From: Betaproteobacteria bacterium
GTDB taxonomy: Bacteria; Pseudomonadota; Gammaproteobacteria; Burkholderiales; Burkholderiaceae_C
Direction of reading: 5' to 3'
Length of the DNA stretch: 39,545 bases
Assembly: GCA_013289985.1 (NCBI GenBank)
Contig: JABCYW010000048.1
Coordinates: 1 to 39,545 of the forward strand
Shown: positions 19,479-29,623 of the stretch, piece after piece
How the letters are laid out: every line of letters starts with the position of its first letter
Position numbering within the stretch: the stretch's first letter is position 1
The notes under the pieces: generated by a model
What the model saw: the letters and a program-made list of their open reading frames with translations, nothing else
Database searches by the model: none
What the model was told of the DNA's origin: nothing
Program-made: the position numbers and the translations under genes

Positions 19479-20573
19479 ATGCAAGACGCCCAGGTCATCG
19501 TGCTCGCCACGCCCGTGTTCTTCCTGCTGATCGCCATCGAGATGCTGGTGGGCTGGCACCGCCGCCGCGTCACCTACGCCTGGTCGGACACGCTCAACAG
19601 CATCGGGCTGGGCATGATGAGCCAGGTCATCGGCGTGTTCACCAAGCTGTTCATGCTGGGCATCTACCAATGGGTGTACGCGCATGCCGCGCTGTTCCCG
19701 CTGAGCGCGGGCTCGCCGTGGGTGTGGCTGGGCGCGCTGCTCGCCTACGACTTCCTCTACTACTGGCTGCACCGCGCCGGCCACACGGTGGGGCTGTTCT
19801 GGGCCGCGCACGTGGTGCACCACCAGAGCGAGGAATACAACCTGTCCACCGCGCTGCGCCAGACCGGCTCGGGCTGGATCGCCGGCTGGCTGTTCTACCT
19901 GCCGCTGGCCCTCGTGGGCGTGCCGCCGCTCGTCTTCGCCGTGGTCGCGCTCGTCGACCTGCTGTACCAGTTCTGGGTGCACACGCGCCAGATCGACCGC
20001 CTCGGCTGGTTCGATCGCTGGTTCTGCGCTCCGTCGAACCACCGCGTGCACCATGCCGTCGACGACATCTACCTCGACCGCAACTACGGCGGCATCCTGG
20101 TGGTGTGGGATCGGATGTTCGGCAGCTTCCAGCCGGAGCTCGACGACCATCCCTGCCACTACGGCACGCGCAGCCCGCTGCGCAGCTGGAATCCGGTGTG
20201 GGCCAACCTCGAGGTCTACGCCGGGCTGTGGCACGACTGCCGCCATGCCGCGAACTGGGGCGACAAGCTGCGCGTCTGGTTCAAGCCGCCGGGCTGGCGG
20301 CCGGTCGACGTGGCGGCGCGCTTCCCCAAGGACGCGTTCGTGCCGGGCGCGATCCCGCGTTACGCGCCCGCGCTCACGCCCGCGCGACGCAGCGCGGCCA
20401 CCGCCGCCTTCGTCGCGGCCGTCGCGGTGACCAGCGTCGTGCTGTGGAACGCGCATCGCCTGGCGCCGCTGCAACTTGCCGGGGCGTCGGCCTGCGTGCT
20501 GGCGATGCTGTGGCTGGTCGGGTGGATCACCGAGCGCGGCGAGGGCGCGCCCGCGACCGTTCCGGCGGCCTGA
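19479..20573 (+). CDS. Sterol desaturase / fatty acid hydroxylase family membrane protein
   Basis: A 364-residue integral membrane di-iron enzyme. The histidine clusters that bind the metals are HRAGH (98-102), HVVHH (111-115) and NHRVHH (187-192), in the spacing of the alkylglycerol monooxygenase (TMEM195)-like branch. Hydrophobic segments are at about 5-25, 40-66, 82-97, 132-165 and, after the catalytic domain, 307-325 and 333-350. The family uses O2 to hydroxylate or desaturate lipid substrates; the substrate here is unknown. The start has the hydrophobic first segment right after MQDAQ and fits the family. There is no obvious operon partner. Confidence 0.88.
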   Translation: MQDAQVIVLATPVFFLLIAIEMLVGWHRRRVTYAWSDTLNSIGLGMMSQVIGVFTKLFMLGIYQWVYAHAALFPLSAGSPWVWLGALLAYDFLYYWLHRAGHTVGLFWAAHVVHHQSEEYNLSTALRQTGSGWIAGWLFYLPLALVGVPPLVFAVVALVDLLYQFWVHTRQIDRLGWFDRWFCAPSNHRVHHAVDDIYLDRNYGGILVVWDRMFGSFQPELDDHPCHYGTRSPLRSWNPVWANLEVYAGLWHDCRHAANWGDKLRVWFKPPGWRPVDVAARFPKDAFVPGAIPRYAPALTPARRSAATAAFVAAVAVTSVVLWNAHRLAPLQLAGASACVLAMLWLVGWITERGEGAPATVPAA

Positions 20574-20680
20574 ATCCGCTACCACACCCGGCGCGCCAAA
20601 AGCCCCACCTTCGGCCTCGGCATCGGCCGGGTCGCTATGGCAAACTCGCGCGCTTTGCGACGTTCTGAACGGCACGAGCC

Positions 20681-23029
20681 TTGGAAAAGATCCTTCTTCA
20701 AATCGCGGCGGAACTCCAGGTCCGCCCCGCACAGGTCAACGCGGCGGTCACGCTGCTGGACGGCGGCGCTACGGTGCCGTTCATCGCCCGCTATCGCAAG
20801 GAAGTCACCGACAACCTCGACGACATCCAGCTGCGCGAACTGGAGAGCCGGCTGGGCTACCTCCGCGAGCTCGAAGACCGCCGTGCTGCCGTGAGGAAAA
20901 GCATCGAGGAGCAGGGCAAGCTCACGCCCGAACTGGCCGCGGCGATCGCCGCCGCGCCTACCAAGCAGGAGCTGGAAGACCTGTACCTGCCGTTCAAGCA
21001 GAAGCGCCGCACCAAGGGCATGATCGCCCGCGAGGCCGGCCTCGAGCCGCTGGCCGACAGGCTGTTCGCCGACCCGTCGCTGGATCCGCAGGCCGAGGCC
21101 GGCGCGTTCGTCAACGCCGACGCCGGATTCGCCGACGCGTTCGCGGTGCTCGATGGCGTGCGCGACCTGTTGTCCGAGCGCTGGGCCGAAGATGCCGCGC
21201 TGGTGAAGGTGCTGCGCGAATGGCTGTGGGACGAGGCCCTGTTGCAGTCGAAGAAGATGGACGGCAAGGACGAGAACAACGCCGACGTCGCCAAGTTCCG
21301 CGACTACTTCGACTATTCGGAGCCGATCCGCACCGTGCCCTCGCACCGCGCGCTGGCCGTGTTCCGCGGCCGCACCAACGAGATCCTCGACGCCAAGCTG
21401 ATCCTCGACGAGGAACTCGTCCCGGGCCAGCCTGGCCTGGCCGAAGGCCGCATCGCGCGCCACCTGGGCTGGGCCCACGGCAAGCGACCGGCCGACGATC
21501 TCATCAAGCGCACGGTGTCGTGGACGTGGAAGGTCAAGCTGTCGCTGAGCCTGGAGCGCGACCTGTTCGGCCGCGTGCGCGAGGAGGCCGAGAAGGTGGC
21601 CATCCGCGTGTTCGCCGAGAACCTGCGCGACCTGCTGCTGGCGGCGCCCGCCGGCAAGCGCGTCGTCATGGGCCTGGACCCGGGCATCCGCACCGGGGTG
21701 AAGGTGGCCGTGGTCTCGGACACCGGCAAGGTGCTGGCCACGCACACCGTCTATCCGCACGAGCCGCGCCGCGACTGGGAGGGCTCGCTGCATGCGCTGG
21801 GCCTTCTCGTGGCGCAGCACGGCGTCAACCTCATCGCGATCGGCAACGGCACCGCCAGCCGCGAGACCGACAAGCTGGCCGCCGACCTCATCAAGCGCGT
21901 GCAGCAGCTCGCGCCGGACGTCGTCATCGAGAAGATCGTGGTGAGCGAGGCCGGCGCGTCGGTGTACTCCGCGTCCGAATTCGCCAGCAAGGAACTGCCC
22001 GACCTCGACGTGAGCCTGCGCGGCGCCGTCTCCATCGCGCGCCGCCTGCAGGATCCGCTGGCCGAGTTGGTGAAGATCGACCCCAAGAGCATCGGCGTGG
22101 GCCAGTACCAGCACGACGTCAACCAGAGCGAGCTGATGAAGACGCTGGACGCCGTGGTGGAGGATTGCGTGAACAAGGTGGGCGTCGACCTCAACACCGC
22201 TTCGGCCCCGCTGCTGGCGCGTGTCTCGGGCCTGAGCCAGGCCGTGGCGAGTTCCATCGTGCGCTGGCGCGACGCCAACGGCGCGTTCGCCGCGCGCTCG
22301 CAGCTGCTGGACGTGACGGGCCTGGGCCCCAAGACCTTCGAGCAGGCCGCCGGCTTCCTGCGCATCCGCGGCGGCAGCAACCCGCTGGACATGACGGGCG
22401 TGCACCCCGAGACCTATCCGGTGGTCGAGCGGCTGCTGGCCGCCACGTCCAGGCCGATCACCGAGGTGATGGGCCGCAGCGACGTGCTGAAGTCGCTCAA
22501 GCCCGAGGCCTTCGCCGACGAGAAGTTCGGCGCGATCACGATCAAGGACATCCTGGTCGAGCTCGACAAGCCCGGCCGCGACCCGCGCCCCGACTTCAAG
22601 GTGGCGCGCTTCAACGACGGCGTCGAGGACATCAAGGACCTGCAGCCCGGCATGCTGCTGGAAGGCACCGTCAGCAACGTGGCGCAGTTCGGCGCCTTCG
22701 TCGACCTCGGCGTCCACCAGGACGGCCTGGTGCACGTGAGCCAGCTCTCCAACAAGTTCGTCAACGATGCGCGCGAGGTGGTCAAGACCGGCGACATCGT
22801 CAAGGTGAAGGTGGTGGAGGTCGACCTGGCGCGCCAGCGCATCGCGCTCACGATGAAGCTCGATTCGCAGCCCCAGCAGAAGGGCGCGCGCGGTGCCGAC
22901 AACAGCTACCGCGCGCCGGCCCGCAACGAGCGCGCGCCGCAGGGTTCGCGCGGCGGCCAGCCGGCCAGCGCGCCCGCCGGCAACAGCGCGATGGCGGCGG
23001 CCTTCGCGAAGCTGCAGAACAAGGGCTGA
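20681..23029 (+). CDS. tex: Tex-family RNA-binding protein (S1 domain)
   Basis: A 782-residue cytoplasmic protein related to Bordetella Tex and eukaryotic Spt6. It binds nucleic acid and affects transcription. Order of parts: helical N-terminal region with the family hallmark [18 protein letters not shown] (32-49), a YqgF/RNase-H-like domain starting at [12 protein letters not shown] near 327, helix-hairpin-helix repeats near 500-570, and an S1 domain with [16 protein letters not shown] near 658. The last ~55 residues are a Gln/Arg/Ala-rich tail. The start is TTG at 20681: the protein aligns from [13 protein letters not shown] with known Tex proteins, and no ATG is available upstream in frame. 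There is no strong ribosome binding site, so the start is likely but not certain. Confidence 0.92.
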   Translation: MEKILLQIAAELQVRPAQVNAAVTLLDGGATVPFIARYRKEVTDNLDDIQLRELESRLGYLRELEDRRAAVRKSIEEQGKLTPELAAAIAAAPTKQELEDLYLPFKQKRRTKGMIAREAGLEPLADRLFADPSLDPQAEAGAFVNADAGFADAFAVLDGVRDLLSERWAEDAALVKVLREWLWDEALLQSKKMDGKDENNADVAKFRDYFDYSEPIRTVPSHRALAVFRGRTNEILDAKLILDEELVPGQPGLAEGRIARHLGWAHGKRPADDLIKRTVSWTWKVKLSLSLERDLFGRVREEAEKVAIRVFAENLRDLLLAAPAGKRVVMGLDPGIRTGVKVAVVSDTGKVLATHTVYPHEPRRDWEGSLHALGLLVAQHGVNLIAIGNGTASRETDKLAADLIKRVQQLAPDVVIEKIVVSEAGASVYSASEFASKELPDLDVSLRGAVSIARRLQDPLAELVKIDPKSIGVGQYQHDVNQSELMKTLDAVVEDCVNKVGVDLNTASAPLLARVSGLSQAVASSIVRWRDANGAFAARSQLLDVTGLGPKTFEQAAGFLRIRGGSNPLDMTGVHPETYPVVERLLAATSRPITEVMGRSDVLKSLKPEAFADEKFGAITIKDILVELDKPGRDPRPDFKVARFNDGVEDIKDLQPGMLLEGTVSNVAQFGAFVDLGVHQDGLVHVSQLSNKFVNDAREVVKTGDIVKVKVVEVDLARQRIALTMKLDSQPQQKGARGADNSYRAPARNERAPQGSRGGQPASAPAGNSAMAAAFAKLQNKG

Positions 23030-23101
23030 TCGCATCTCGAAAGCGCCGCGTCAACGAACTGCGCTATGGTCGAGCCATCCCCGCCACTTCGTTTCTTCTC
23101 C

Positions 23102-23689
23102 ATGCGATATGCCCTGACGCTCGTTCTTGCCGCCGCCGGCCTCGCCGCCTGCGCCTCCAAGCCTGCTGCCGCGCCCGTCGCCGCGGCCGCACCGGCGCCC
23201 GGCGCCTCGCCCGAGGTGAAGGTCACCGAGTCCTACTTCGGACGAACCAAGGCGGCCGTCGCCACGCTGACGCCGTCGGCCACCAGCGGCGTCACGGGCA
23301 TCGTCACGTTCTCGGGCGGCAGCACCACGGTGGACGTCCACGTGCTCGCGTCGGGCCTGCAGCCCGGCTCGATCCATGCCTTCCACGTGCATGAGAACGG
23401 CAACTGCGCGAGCGCCGACTTCCTCGGCGCCGGCGATCACTTCAACCCGACGCACAAGCCGCACGGCGCGCAGGACCAGCCGCACCACGCCGGCGACATG
23501 CCCAGCCTGTTGGCCGACCCGGCCGGCAAGATCGACGCGCGCTTCACGCTCGAGGGCGTCACGCTGGGCGGCACCGACGGCTTCGTCGGCCACGCGGTGA
23601 TCCTGCACGCGGCGGCCGACAACTACGAGGCGCAGCCCAGCGGCAACGCCGGCGCGCGCATTGCCTGCGGCGTGATCGCGGCCCAGTAG
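23102..23689 (+). CDS. Cu/Zn superoxide dismutase family lipoprotein
   Basis: A 195-residue periplasmic protein. The lipoprotein signal ends LAACAS with Cys17 as the lipidation site, followed by an Ala/Pro linker to about residue 37. The enzyme domain has HVHENGNC (His95, His97, Cys102), His113, His121, His129 and Asp132, then GHAV (His164) and Cys189 in GARIACG. These match the copper and zinc ligands and the conserved disulfide. It would convert superoxide to peroxide and oxygen. I use the ATG at 23102, since upstream in-frame residues do not look like a signal. It is followed four bases later by the patatin-like gene, so the two are probably cotranscribed. Confidence 0.92.
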   Translation: MRYALTLVLAAAGLAACASKPAAAPVAAAAPAPGASPEVKVTESYFGRTKAAVATLTPSATSGVTGIVTFSGGSTTVDVHVLASGLQPGSIHAFHVHENGNCASADFLGAGDHFNPTHKPHGAQDQPHHAGDMPSLLADPAGKIDARFTLEGVTLGGTDGFVGHAVILHAAADNYEAQPSGNAGARIACGVIAAQ

Positions 23690-23693
23690 GCCG

Positions 23694-24764
23694 ATGCGGG
23701 CGCTGCAGATCCTTGCCGGCCCGGCGGCGCTGAAGCGCCTGCGCGAGCGCGGCCTGCAGCCATCCGACATCCGCGCGATCCCCGCGGCCGCCGGCGGCCC
23801 CAAGGGCCTGATCCTCAACCCGCTCGACCGCTTCATCTTCGGACAGTGGCTGCCGCGCAGCGAGCAGGTGGTGCACCTGCTGGGCGCGTCGATCGGCGCG
23901 TGGCGCATGGCCAGCGCCTGCCTGCCCGACCCCGACGCGGCGGTCGCCGAGCTGGCGGCCGACTACATCGCGCAGCGCTACGAGCACGCGCCGGGCAAGG
24001 CGCCCAGGCCCGGCCATGTGAGCGAGTTGTTCGAGGCCAAGCTGCGCGAACGCTTCGGCGGCCGCGAGCACGAGCTGCTGTCCAACCCGCGCTTGCGGCT
24101 GCACGTGTTCACGAGCCGAGGCGTGCGCGCGCTCGCGCGGGACGGGCGCCTGCGCACGCCGCTCGGCTACCTCGGCGCGTTCGCATCCAACGCCGTGTCG
24201 CGCCGCGCGATGGGCGGCTTCCTGGAGCGCGTGATCTTCTCCGACCCGCGCGACCGGCTGCCGGTGCCCACGCACGACTACCGCACCCACCACGTCGAAC
24301 TGGACGCGGCCAACCTGAGCCGCAGCATCCTCGCGAGCTGCACGATCCCGTTCTGGCTGGAGGCCGTCGATTCCATTCCCGGCGGGCCGCCCGGCCCGTA
24401 CTGGGACGGCGGCATCACCGACTACCACCTGCACCTGGACTACGCGTCGATCGGCGAGGGCCTCGTGCTGTACCCGCACTTCCAGAAGACGCTGGTGCCC
24501 GGCTGGCTGGACAAGGCGCTGCGCCACCGCCATCGCGCGAGCGCGCGCCTGGCCAATGTGGTGCTGCTGTCGCCCAGCCCCGAGTGGGTGGCGACGCTGC
24601 CGGGCGGCAAGATCCCCGATCGCGGCGACTTCAAGGCCTACGGCGACGACCACGACGCCCGCGAGCGCGTGTGGGCGCGCGCGACCGCCGAGAGCGCGCG
24701 GCTGGCCGAGGAGTTCGAGGCGCTGGTGCGGCAGTCGTCCATCGAGGCGCTGCCCTTGCCTTGA
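23694..24764 (+). CDS. Patatin-like phospholipase family protein
   Basis: A 356-residue serine hydrolase. The oxyanion-hole stretch AAGGPKG is at 32-38, the nucleophile is Ser66 in GASIG (64-68), and the catalytic Asp238 is in DGG, giving the Ser-Asp dyad of the family. No signal peptide or membrane segment is seen, so the product is probably cytoplasmic or peripherally bound. Family members hydrolyse acyl ester bonds of phospholipids or other lipids. Only four bases separate it from the superoxide dismutase gene; no common function is obvious. A ribosome binding site is not clear, so it may depend on coupling. Confidence 0.87.
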   Translation: MRALQILAGPAALKRLRERGLQPSDIRAIPAAAGGPKGLILNPLDRFIFGQWLPRSEQVVHLLGASIGAWRMASACLPDPDAAVAELAADYIAQRYEHAPGKAPRPGHVSELFEAKLRERFGGREHELLSNPRLRLHVFTSRGVRALARDGRLRTPLGYLGAFASNAVSRRAMGGFLERVIFSDPRDRLPVPTHDYRTHHVELDAANLSRSILASCTIPFWLEAVDSIPGGPPGPYWDGGITDYHLHLDYASIGEGLVLYPHFQKTLVPGWLDKALRHRHRASARLANVVLLSPSPEWVATLPGGKIPDRGDFKAYGDDHDARERVWARATAESARLAEEFEALVRQSSIEALPLP

Positions 24765-24838
24765 AAAAATCCAATAGAATCGAGCCATCTCGATCCTGCA
24801 TCGACTGATTTTCAAGAATGGGAAAGGCGCGACGGGTT

Positions 24839-24904
24839 ATGACACCGCGAACTACGGCTACGTTCGAATCGATCCGCGAGGCGCGCCCGGCCGTGGCGCA
24901 CTGA
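24839..24904 (+). CDS. Putative threonine-rich leader peptide of thrS
   Basis: A 21-codon ORF beginning [13 protein letters not shown] and ending at TGA, with Thr codons ACA, ACT, ACG and ACG at positions 2, 5, 6 and 8. AAAGG lies 11 bases upstream as a somewhat distant ribosome binding site. It sits 76 bases before the gene for threonyl-tRNA synthetase and 31 bases before a strong terminator. Four Thr among the first eight residues, just here, is unlikely to be chance. It would act as a sensor of charged tRNA-Thr: the ribosome stalls on the Thr codons when charging is low. The peptide itself needs no function. Confidence 0.7.
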   Translation: MTPRTTATFESIREARPAVAH

Positions 24905-24935
24905 CGCGCGGCAAGCTTTTTTCCTCATTCCAGAG

Positions 24936-24959
24936 ACGCGGCCAGATGGCCGCGTTTTT
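24936..24959 (+). terminator. Terminator hairpin in the thrS leader (attenuator)
   Basis: ACGCGGCC (24936-24943) and GGCCGCGT (24948-24955) form a perfect 8-bp stem with loop AGAT, followed by TTTTT. It ends 21 bases before the thrS ATG and overlaps nothing coding, so it must be read through or prevented for thrS expression. A second T-run (24916-24922), preceded by an imperfect GC-rich hairpin around 24890-24912, may be an additional pause site. Confidence 0.85.
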
Positions 24960-24980
24960 CATTTCCGAAAGAGATTTCCC

Positions 24981-26900
<1,920 letters not shown>

Positions 26901-26930
26901 CCGCTCAAATCGTCGGTCTTCCTCCTCGAC

Positions 26931-26952
26931 AACGCGCTTTTTGGCGCGTTTT
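26931..26952 (+). terminator. Terminator-like hairpin between thrS and infC
   Basis: AACGCGC (26931-26937) and GCGCGTT (26944-26950) form a 7-bp stem with loop TTTTTG, followed by a short T-rich tail (GTTTTCG). The tail is weaker than in the other terminators here, so partial read-through into infC is likely. Confidence 0.65.
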
Positions 26953-27045
26953 CGTGTTGGCGGGTCGGCGATTTGCCCTGTTCGTTCACCACCCCATGCT
27001 ATGCGTCCTGCTCTTGCCCAGGATTGCACTTGAAGGACTTGCACC

Positions 27046-27597
27046 ATCGCTACCTTTGCTGACCGCCGGACTCCCAATGTCGAGCGCAAACACCGGCTCA
27101 ATCGAGAAATCACCGCACCCATGGTGCGTTTGAACGGCCCCGAAAACGAGCCGCTCGGCGTTGTGAGCCTGATGGAGGCCTTGCGGCTGTCCAGCGAGTA
27201 CGACGTGGACCTGGTCGAGATCGCCGCCATGGCCGATCCCCCGGTCTGCCGCCTGATGGACTACGGCAAGTTCAAGTACATCGAGCAGAAGAAGGCCGCC
27301 GACGCCAAGTCCAAGCAGAAGATCATCGAGGTCAAGGAAGTGAAGTTCCGTCCCGGCACCGATGATGGCGACTACCACATCAAGATGCGCAATCTTCGCC
27401 GCTTCATCGCGGAAGATGGCGACAAGGGCAAGGTCACGCTGCGCTTCCGCGGTCGCGAGATCACCCACCAGGACATCGGCATGCGGATGCTCGAACGCAT
27501 CCGCGACGAACTGGCGGACGTGTCGGTGGTCGAGCACATGCCCAAGCTGGAAGGTCGCCAGATGATCATGGTGCTTGCACCCAAGAAGAAGGCTTAG
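27046..27597 (+). CDS. infC: Translation initiation factor IF-3, ATC start
   Basis: A 183-residue factor that binds the 30S subunit and checks the start codon. Homology extends upstream of the first in-frame ATG (27121): the residues [20 protein letters not shown], then ITAPMVRL, are typical IF-3 N-terminus. The frame is closed by a TGA at 27031-27033. The only sensible start is ATC at 27046, placed eight bases after AAGGA (27033-27037). Rare start codons such as ATT or ATC are a known feature of infC, allowing IF-3 to repress its own translation. [13 protein letters not shown] (74-86) and the C-terminal domain ending [16 protein letters not shown] are intact. A 10-codon ORF (27001-27033) ends at the ribosome binding site. 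Confidence 0.93.
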   Translation: MATFADRRTPNVERKHRLNREITAPMVRLNGPENEPLGVVSLMEALRLSSEYDVDLVEIAAMADPPVCRLMDYGKFKYIEQKKAADAKSKQKIIEVKEVKFRPGTDDGDYHIKMRNLRRFIAEDGDKGKVTLRFRGREITHQDIGMRMLERIRDELADVSVVEHMPKLEGRQMIMVLAPKKKA

Positions 27598-27599
27598 TA

Positions 27600-27605
27600 T
27601 ATAAT
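27600..27605 (+). promoter_or_regulatory. Consensus -10 box of a probable rpmI-rplT promoter
   Basis: TATAAT begins three bases after the infC stop codon. TTGCAC at 27575-27580 is a possible -35 with a long 19-base spacer. A transcript from here would begin near 27612 and carry a leader of about 170 bases before rpmI. A hairpin TCACGG/CCGTGA lies at about 27648-27664 in that leader. Confidence 0.5.
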
Positions 27606-27666
27606 CCTGGGTTCCCCGGTTGGCCGATCAGGCTGGCAGGTGGAATTCACGGTGAGCCCCGTGAAG

Positions 27667-27694
27667 AAAGCGCGTCGAAAGATGCGCTTTTTTT
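27667..27694 (+). terminator. Intrinsic terminator in the rpmI-rplT leader
   Basis: AAAGCGCGTC (27667-27676) and GATGCGCTTT (27681-27690) form a 10-bp stem with one G-T pair and a GAAA tetraloop, followed by TTTT. It ends about 90 bases before rpmI. It could end infC transcripts, and since the probable rpmI promoter lies upstream of it, it may also attenuate the ribosomal-protein genes. Confidence 0.82.
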
Positions 27695-27784
27695 GCGAGG
27701 ACTTCGCCAGAAGCCCGGCAGGCAGACAAGTAACGCCGATCTCGACGTTCGCCTGGACCAGGGTGCATTAAAAGGAGCATTCAC

Positions 27785-27988
27785 ATGCCCAAGATGAAGA
27801 CCAAGAAGAGCGCGGCCAAGCGGTTCCGCGTCCGTCCGGGTGGCACCGTCAAGCGCGGTCAGGCGTTCAAGCGCCACATCCTCACGAAGAAGACCACGAA
27901 GAACAAGCGCCACCTGCGCGGTTCGACCAACGTGCACGAGACCAACATGGGCCACATGGCCCAGATGCTCCCGTTCGCCGGTCTCTGA
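27785..27988 (+). CDS. rpmI: Large ribosomal subunit protein bL35
   Basis: A 67-residue, strongly basic ribosomal protein of normal length. The start [14 protein letters not shown] and the segment [12 protein letters not shown], then NKRHLRG, are diagnostic. AAAAGGAG precedes the ATG by nine bases. It is 31 bases upstream of rplT and cotranscribed with it. Codon choice is more restricted than in the surrounding metabolic genes, as expected for a highly expressed gene. A promoter and a terminator lie in its leader. Confidence 0.97.
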   Translation: MPKMKTKKSAAKRFRVRPGGTVKRGQAFKRHILTKKTTKNKRHLRGSTNVHETNMGHMAQMLPFAGL

Positions 27989-28019
27989 TCTTCAAGTAAC
28001 GGACTGAAAGGAACTACTC

Positions 28020-28376
28020 ATGCCTCGCGTCAAACGTGGTGTAACGGCTCGCGCCCGCCACAAGAAGATCCTCGCCCTGGCCAAGGGCTACCGCGGTCGC
28101 CGCAAGAACGTCTACCGCGTTGCCAAGCAAGCGGTGATGAAGGCCGGTCAATACGCCTACCGTGACCGCCGTACCCGCAAGCGCGTCTTCCGCGCCCTCT
28201 GGATCGCCCGTATCAACGCCGGCGCCCGTTCGCACGGCGTCACGTACAGCCGCTTCATCGCCGGCCTCAAGAAGCTGTCGATCGACCTGGACCGCAAGGT
28301 GCTGTCGGACATGGCCATCAACGACCCCGCCGCCTTTGGCAGCATCGTCGCCAAGGTGAAGGCCCAGCAGGCTTGA
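28020..28376 (+). CDS. rplT: Large ribosomal subunit protein bL20
   Basis: A 118-residue 23S rRNA-binding protein needed for early 50S assembly. [18 protein letters not shown] at the start and [16 protein letters not shown] later are diagnostic. In other bacteria L20 represses its own operon by binding the mRNA leader (in E. coli upstream of rpmI, in Bacillus upstream of infC); the structured leader upstream of rpmI could play that part here, which is inference. AAAGGAA precedes the ATG. Confidence 0.97.
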   Translation: MPRVKRGVTARARHKKILALAKGYRGRRKNVYRVAKQAVMKAGQYAYRDRRTRKRVFRALWIARINAGARSHGVTYSRFIAGLKKLSIDLDRKVLSDMAINDPAAFGSIVAKVKAQQA

Positions 28377-28459
28377 ACGTGATCACGCCGCGGCCGGCTT
28401 TGCGGGCTGGCGGCGATCAAAGCCAACGAGACGCTGCCTCGCGGCAGCCTCTCCACGAC

Positions 28460-28491
28460 AAGGCCGACACCCTGGGTGCCGGCCTTTTCTT
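28460..28491 (+). terminator. Intrinsic terminator after rplT
   Basis: AAGGCCG (28460-28466) and CGGCCTT (28480-28486) with an inner CACC/GGTG stem make a long hairpin followed by TTTTCTTTTT. Another hairpin, GCTGCC-TCGC-GGCAGC, lies at 28433-28448. The terminator separates rplT from pheS, which then needs read-through or its own promoter. Confidence 0.82.
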
Positions 28492-28542
28492 TTTCCTGTC
28501 TCCATTTGCGGTCAAGCTCGCGGGCTACGACCGACGGACAAC

Positions 28543-29568
28543 ATGAACGACCTCGACCTCCTGGTGCAGTCCGCCGAAACCGATTTCTCCGCCGCCGCCA
28601 CGCCGGCCGACCTGGAGAACGCGAAGGCCCGTTTCCTCGGCAAGACCGGTCGCGTGACCGAGCTGCTCAAGGGCATGGCCGCGCTGTCGGTGGAGGAGAA
28701 GAAGACCCGCGGCGCCGAGATCAACGGGGTCAAGCAGCGCATCGAGGCGGCGCTCACGGCGCGCCGCCAGGCGCTGGCCGACGCCGAACTGCAGGCGCAG
28801 CTCAAGGCCGAGGCGCTCGACGTGACGCTGCCCGGACGCGCGCGTGGGCAGGGCGGCCTGCACCCGGTGTCGCGCTCGCTGGAGCGCATCGAGCAGATCT
28901 TCGGCTCGATGGGCTTCGACGTGGCCGACGGCCCCGAGATCGAGGAGGACTGGTACAACTTCACCGCGCTGAACACGCCGGAAGACCATCCCGCGCGCTC
29001 GATGCACGACACGTTCTACGTCGAGGGCGGCAAGCTGCTGCGCACGCACACCAGCCCGATGCAGGTGCGCTACGCGATGCAGCACGTGAAGAAATACGCC
29101 GGCGCGAAGAGCATGCCCGAGATCCGCGTGATCGCCCCGGGCCGCACCTACCGCGTCGACTCCGACGCCACGCACTCGCCCATGTTCCACCAGTGCGAGG
29201 GCCTGTGGATCGGCGAGAACGTGAGCTTCAAGGACCTGCGTTCGGTGTTCACCGACTTTCTGCGCCAGTTCTTCGAGGCCGACGACCTGGTGATCCGCTT
29301 CCGTCCGTCGTTCTTCCCGTTCACCGAACCCTCGGCCGAGGTCGACATCGCGTTCCAGAGCGGTCCGCTGAAGGGCCGCTGGCTGGAGGTGGCCGGCTCC
29401 GGCCAGGTGCATCCGAACGTGGTGAGGAACTTCGGGCTGGACCCGGAACGCTACATCGGCTTCGCATTCGGCATGGGCCCGGATCGCCTCACGATGCTGC
29501 GCTACGGCGTCAACGACCTGCGCCAGTTCTTCGACGGCGACCTGCGCTTCCTGTCGCAGTTCCGCTGA
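28543..29568 (+). CDS. pheS: Phenylalanyl-tRNA synthetase alpha subunit
   Basis: A 341-residue class II catalytic subunit of the alpha2-beta2 enzyme. It has an N-terminal helical arm (residues 1-90) that contacts tRNA. Motif 2 is in the region ending [14 protein letters not shown] and motif 3 in [17 protein letters not shown]. The segment [18 protein letters not shown] is typical. It pairs with pheT 55 bases downstream. The leader has a terminator but no Phe-codon-rich ORF, so I see no attenuation of the E. coli pheST kind. Confidence 0.97.
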   Translation: MNDLDLLVQSAETDFSAAATPADLENAKARFLGKTGRVTELLKGMAALSVEEKKTRGAEINGVKQRIEAALTARRQALADAELQAQLKAEALDVTLPGRARGQGGLHPVSRSLERIEQIFGSMGFDVADGPEIEEDWYNFTALNTPEDHPARSMHDTFYVEGGKLLRTHTSPMQVRYAMQHVKKYAGAKSMPEIRVIAPGRTYRVDSDATHSPMFHQCEGLWIGENVSFKDLRSVFTDFLRQFFEADDLVIRFRPSFFPFTEPSAEVDIAFQSGPLKGRWLEVAGSGQVHPNVVRNFGLDPERYIGFAFGMGPDRLTMLRYGVNDLRQFFDGDLRFLSQFR

Positions 29569-29623
29569 TCGTCGCCCGCTTCGTCGTCACGTCCACCGAC
29601 CACCCGAATTCGAGTTCCCCATC

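Larger units (their letters stand above)
24775..24980 (+). promoter_or_regulatory. thrS promoter and leader with the layout of a transcription attenuator
   Basis: TAGAAT at 24775-24780 is a plausible -10 box with a poor -35, giving a leader of about 195 bases. The leader holds a 21-codon ORF rich in Thr codons (24839-24904) and a terminator hairpin (24936-24959). Segment 1, ACGGC (24854-24858, covering a Thr codon), can pair with segment 2, GCCGT (24890-24894). Segment 2, GGCCGTG (24889-24895), can instead pair with CGCGGCC (24937-24943), the 5' arm of the terminator, which would prevent termination. A ribosome at the stop codon would cover segment 2 and let the terminator form. A palindrome ATCGAG-CCAT-CTCGAT at 24779-24794 overlaps the promoter. 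The mechanism is inferred. Confidence 0.7.

Noticed and set aside
28377-28542. Possible phenylalanine attenuator before pheS
   Set aside because: There is a terminator, but no short ORF with Phe codons precedes it, so it is better explained as the end of the rplT transcript.
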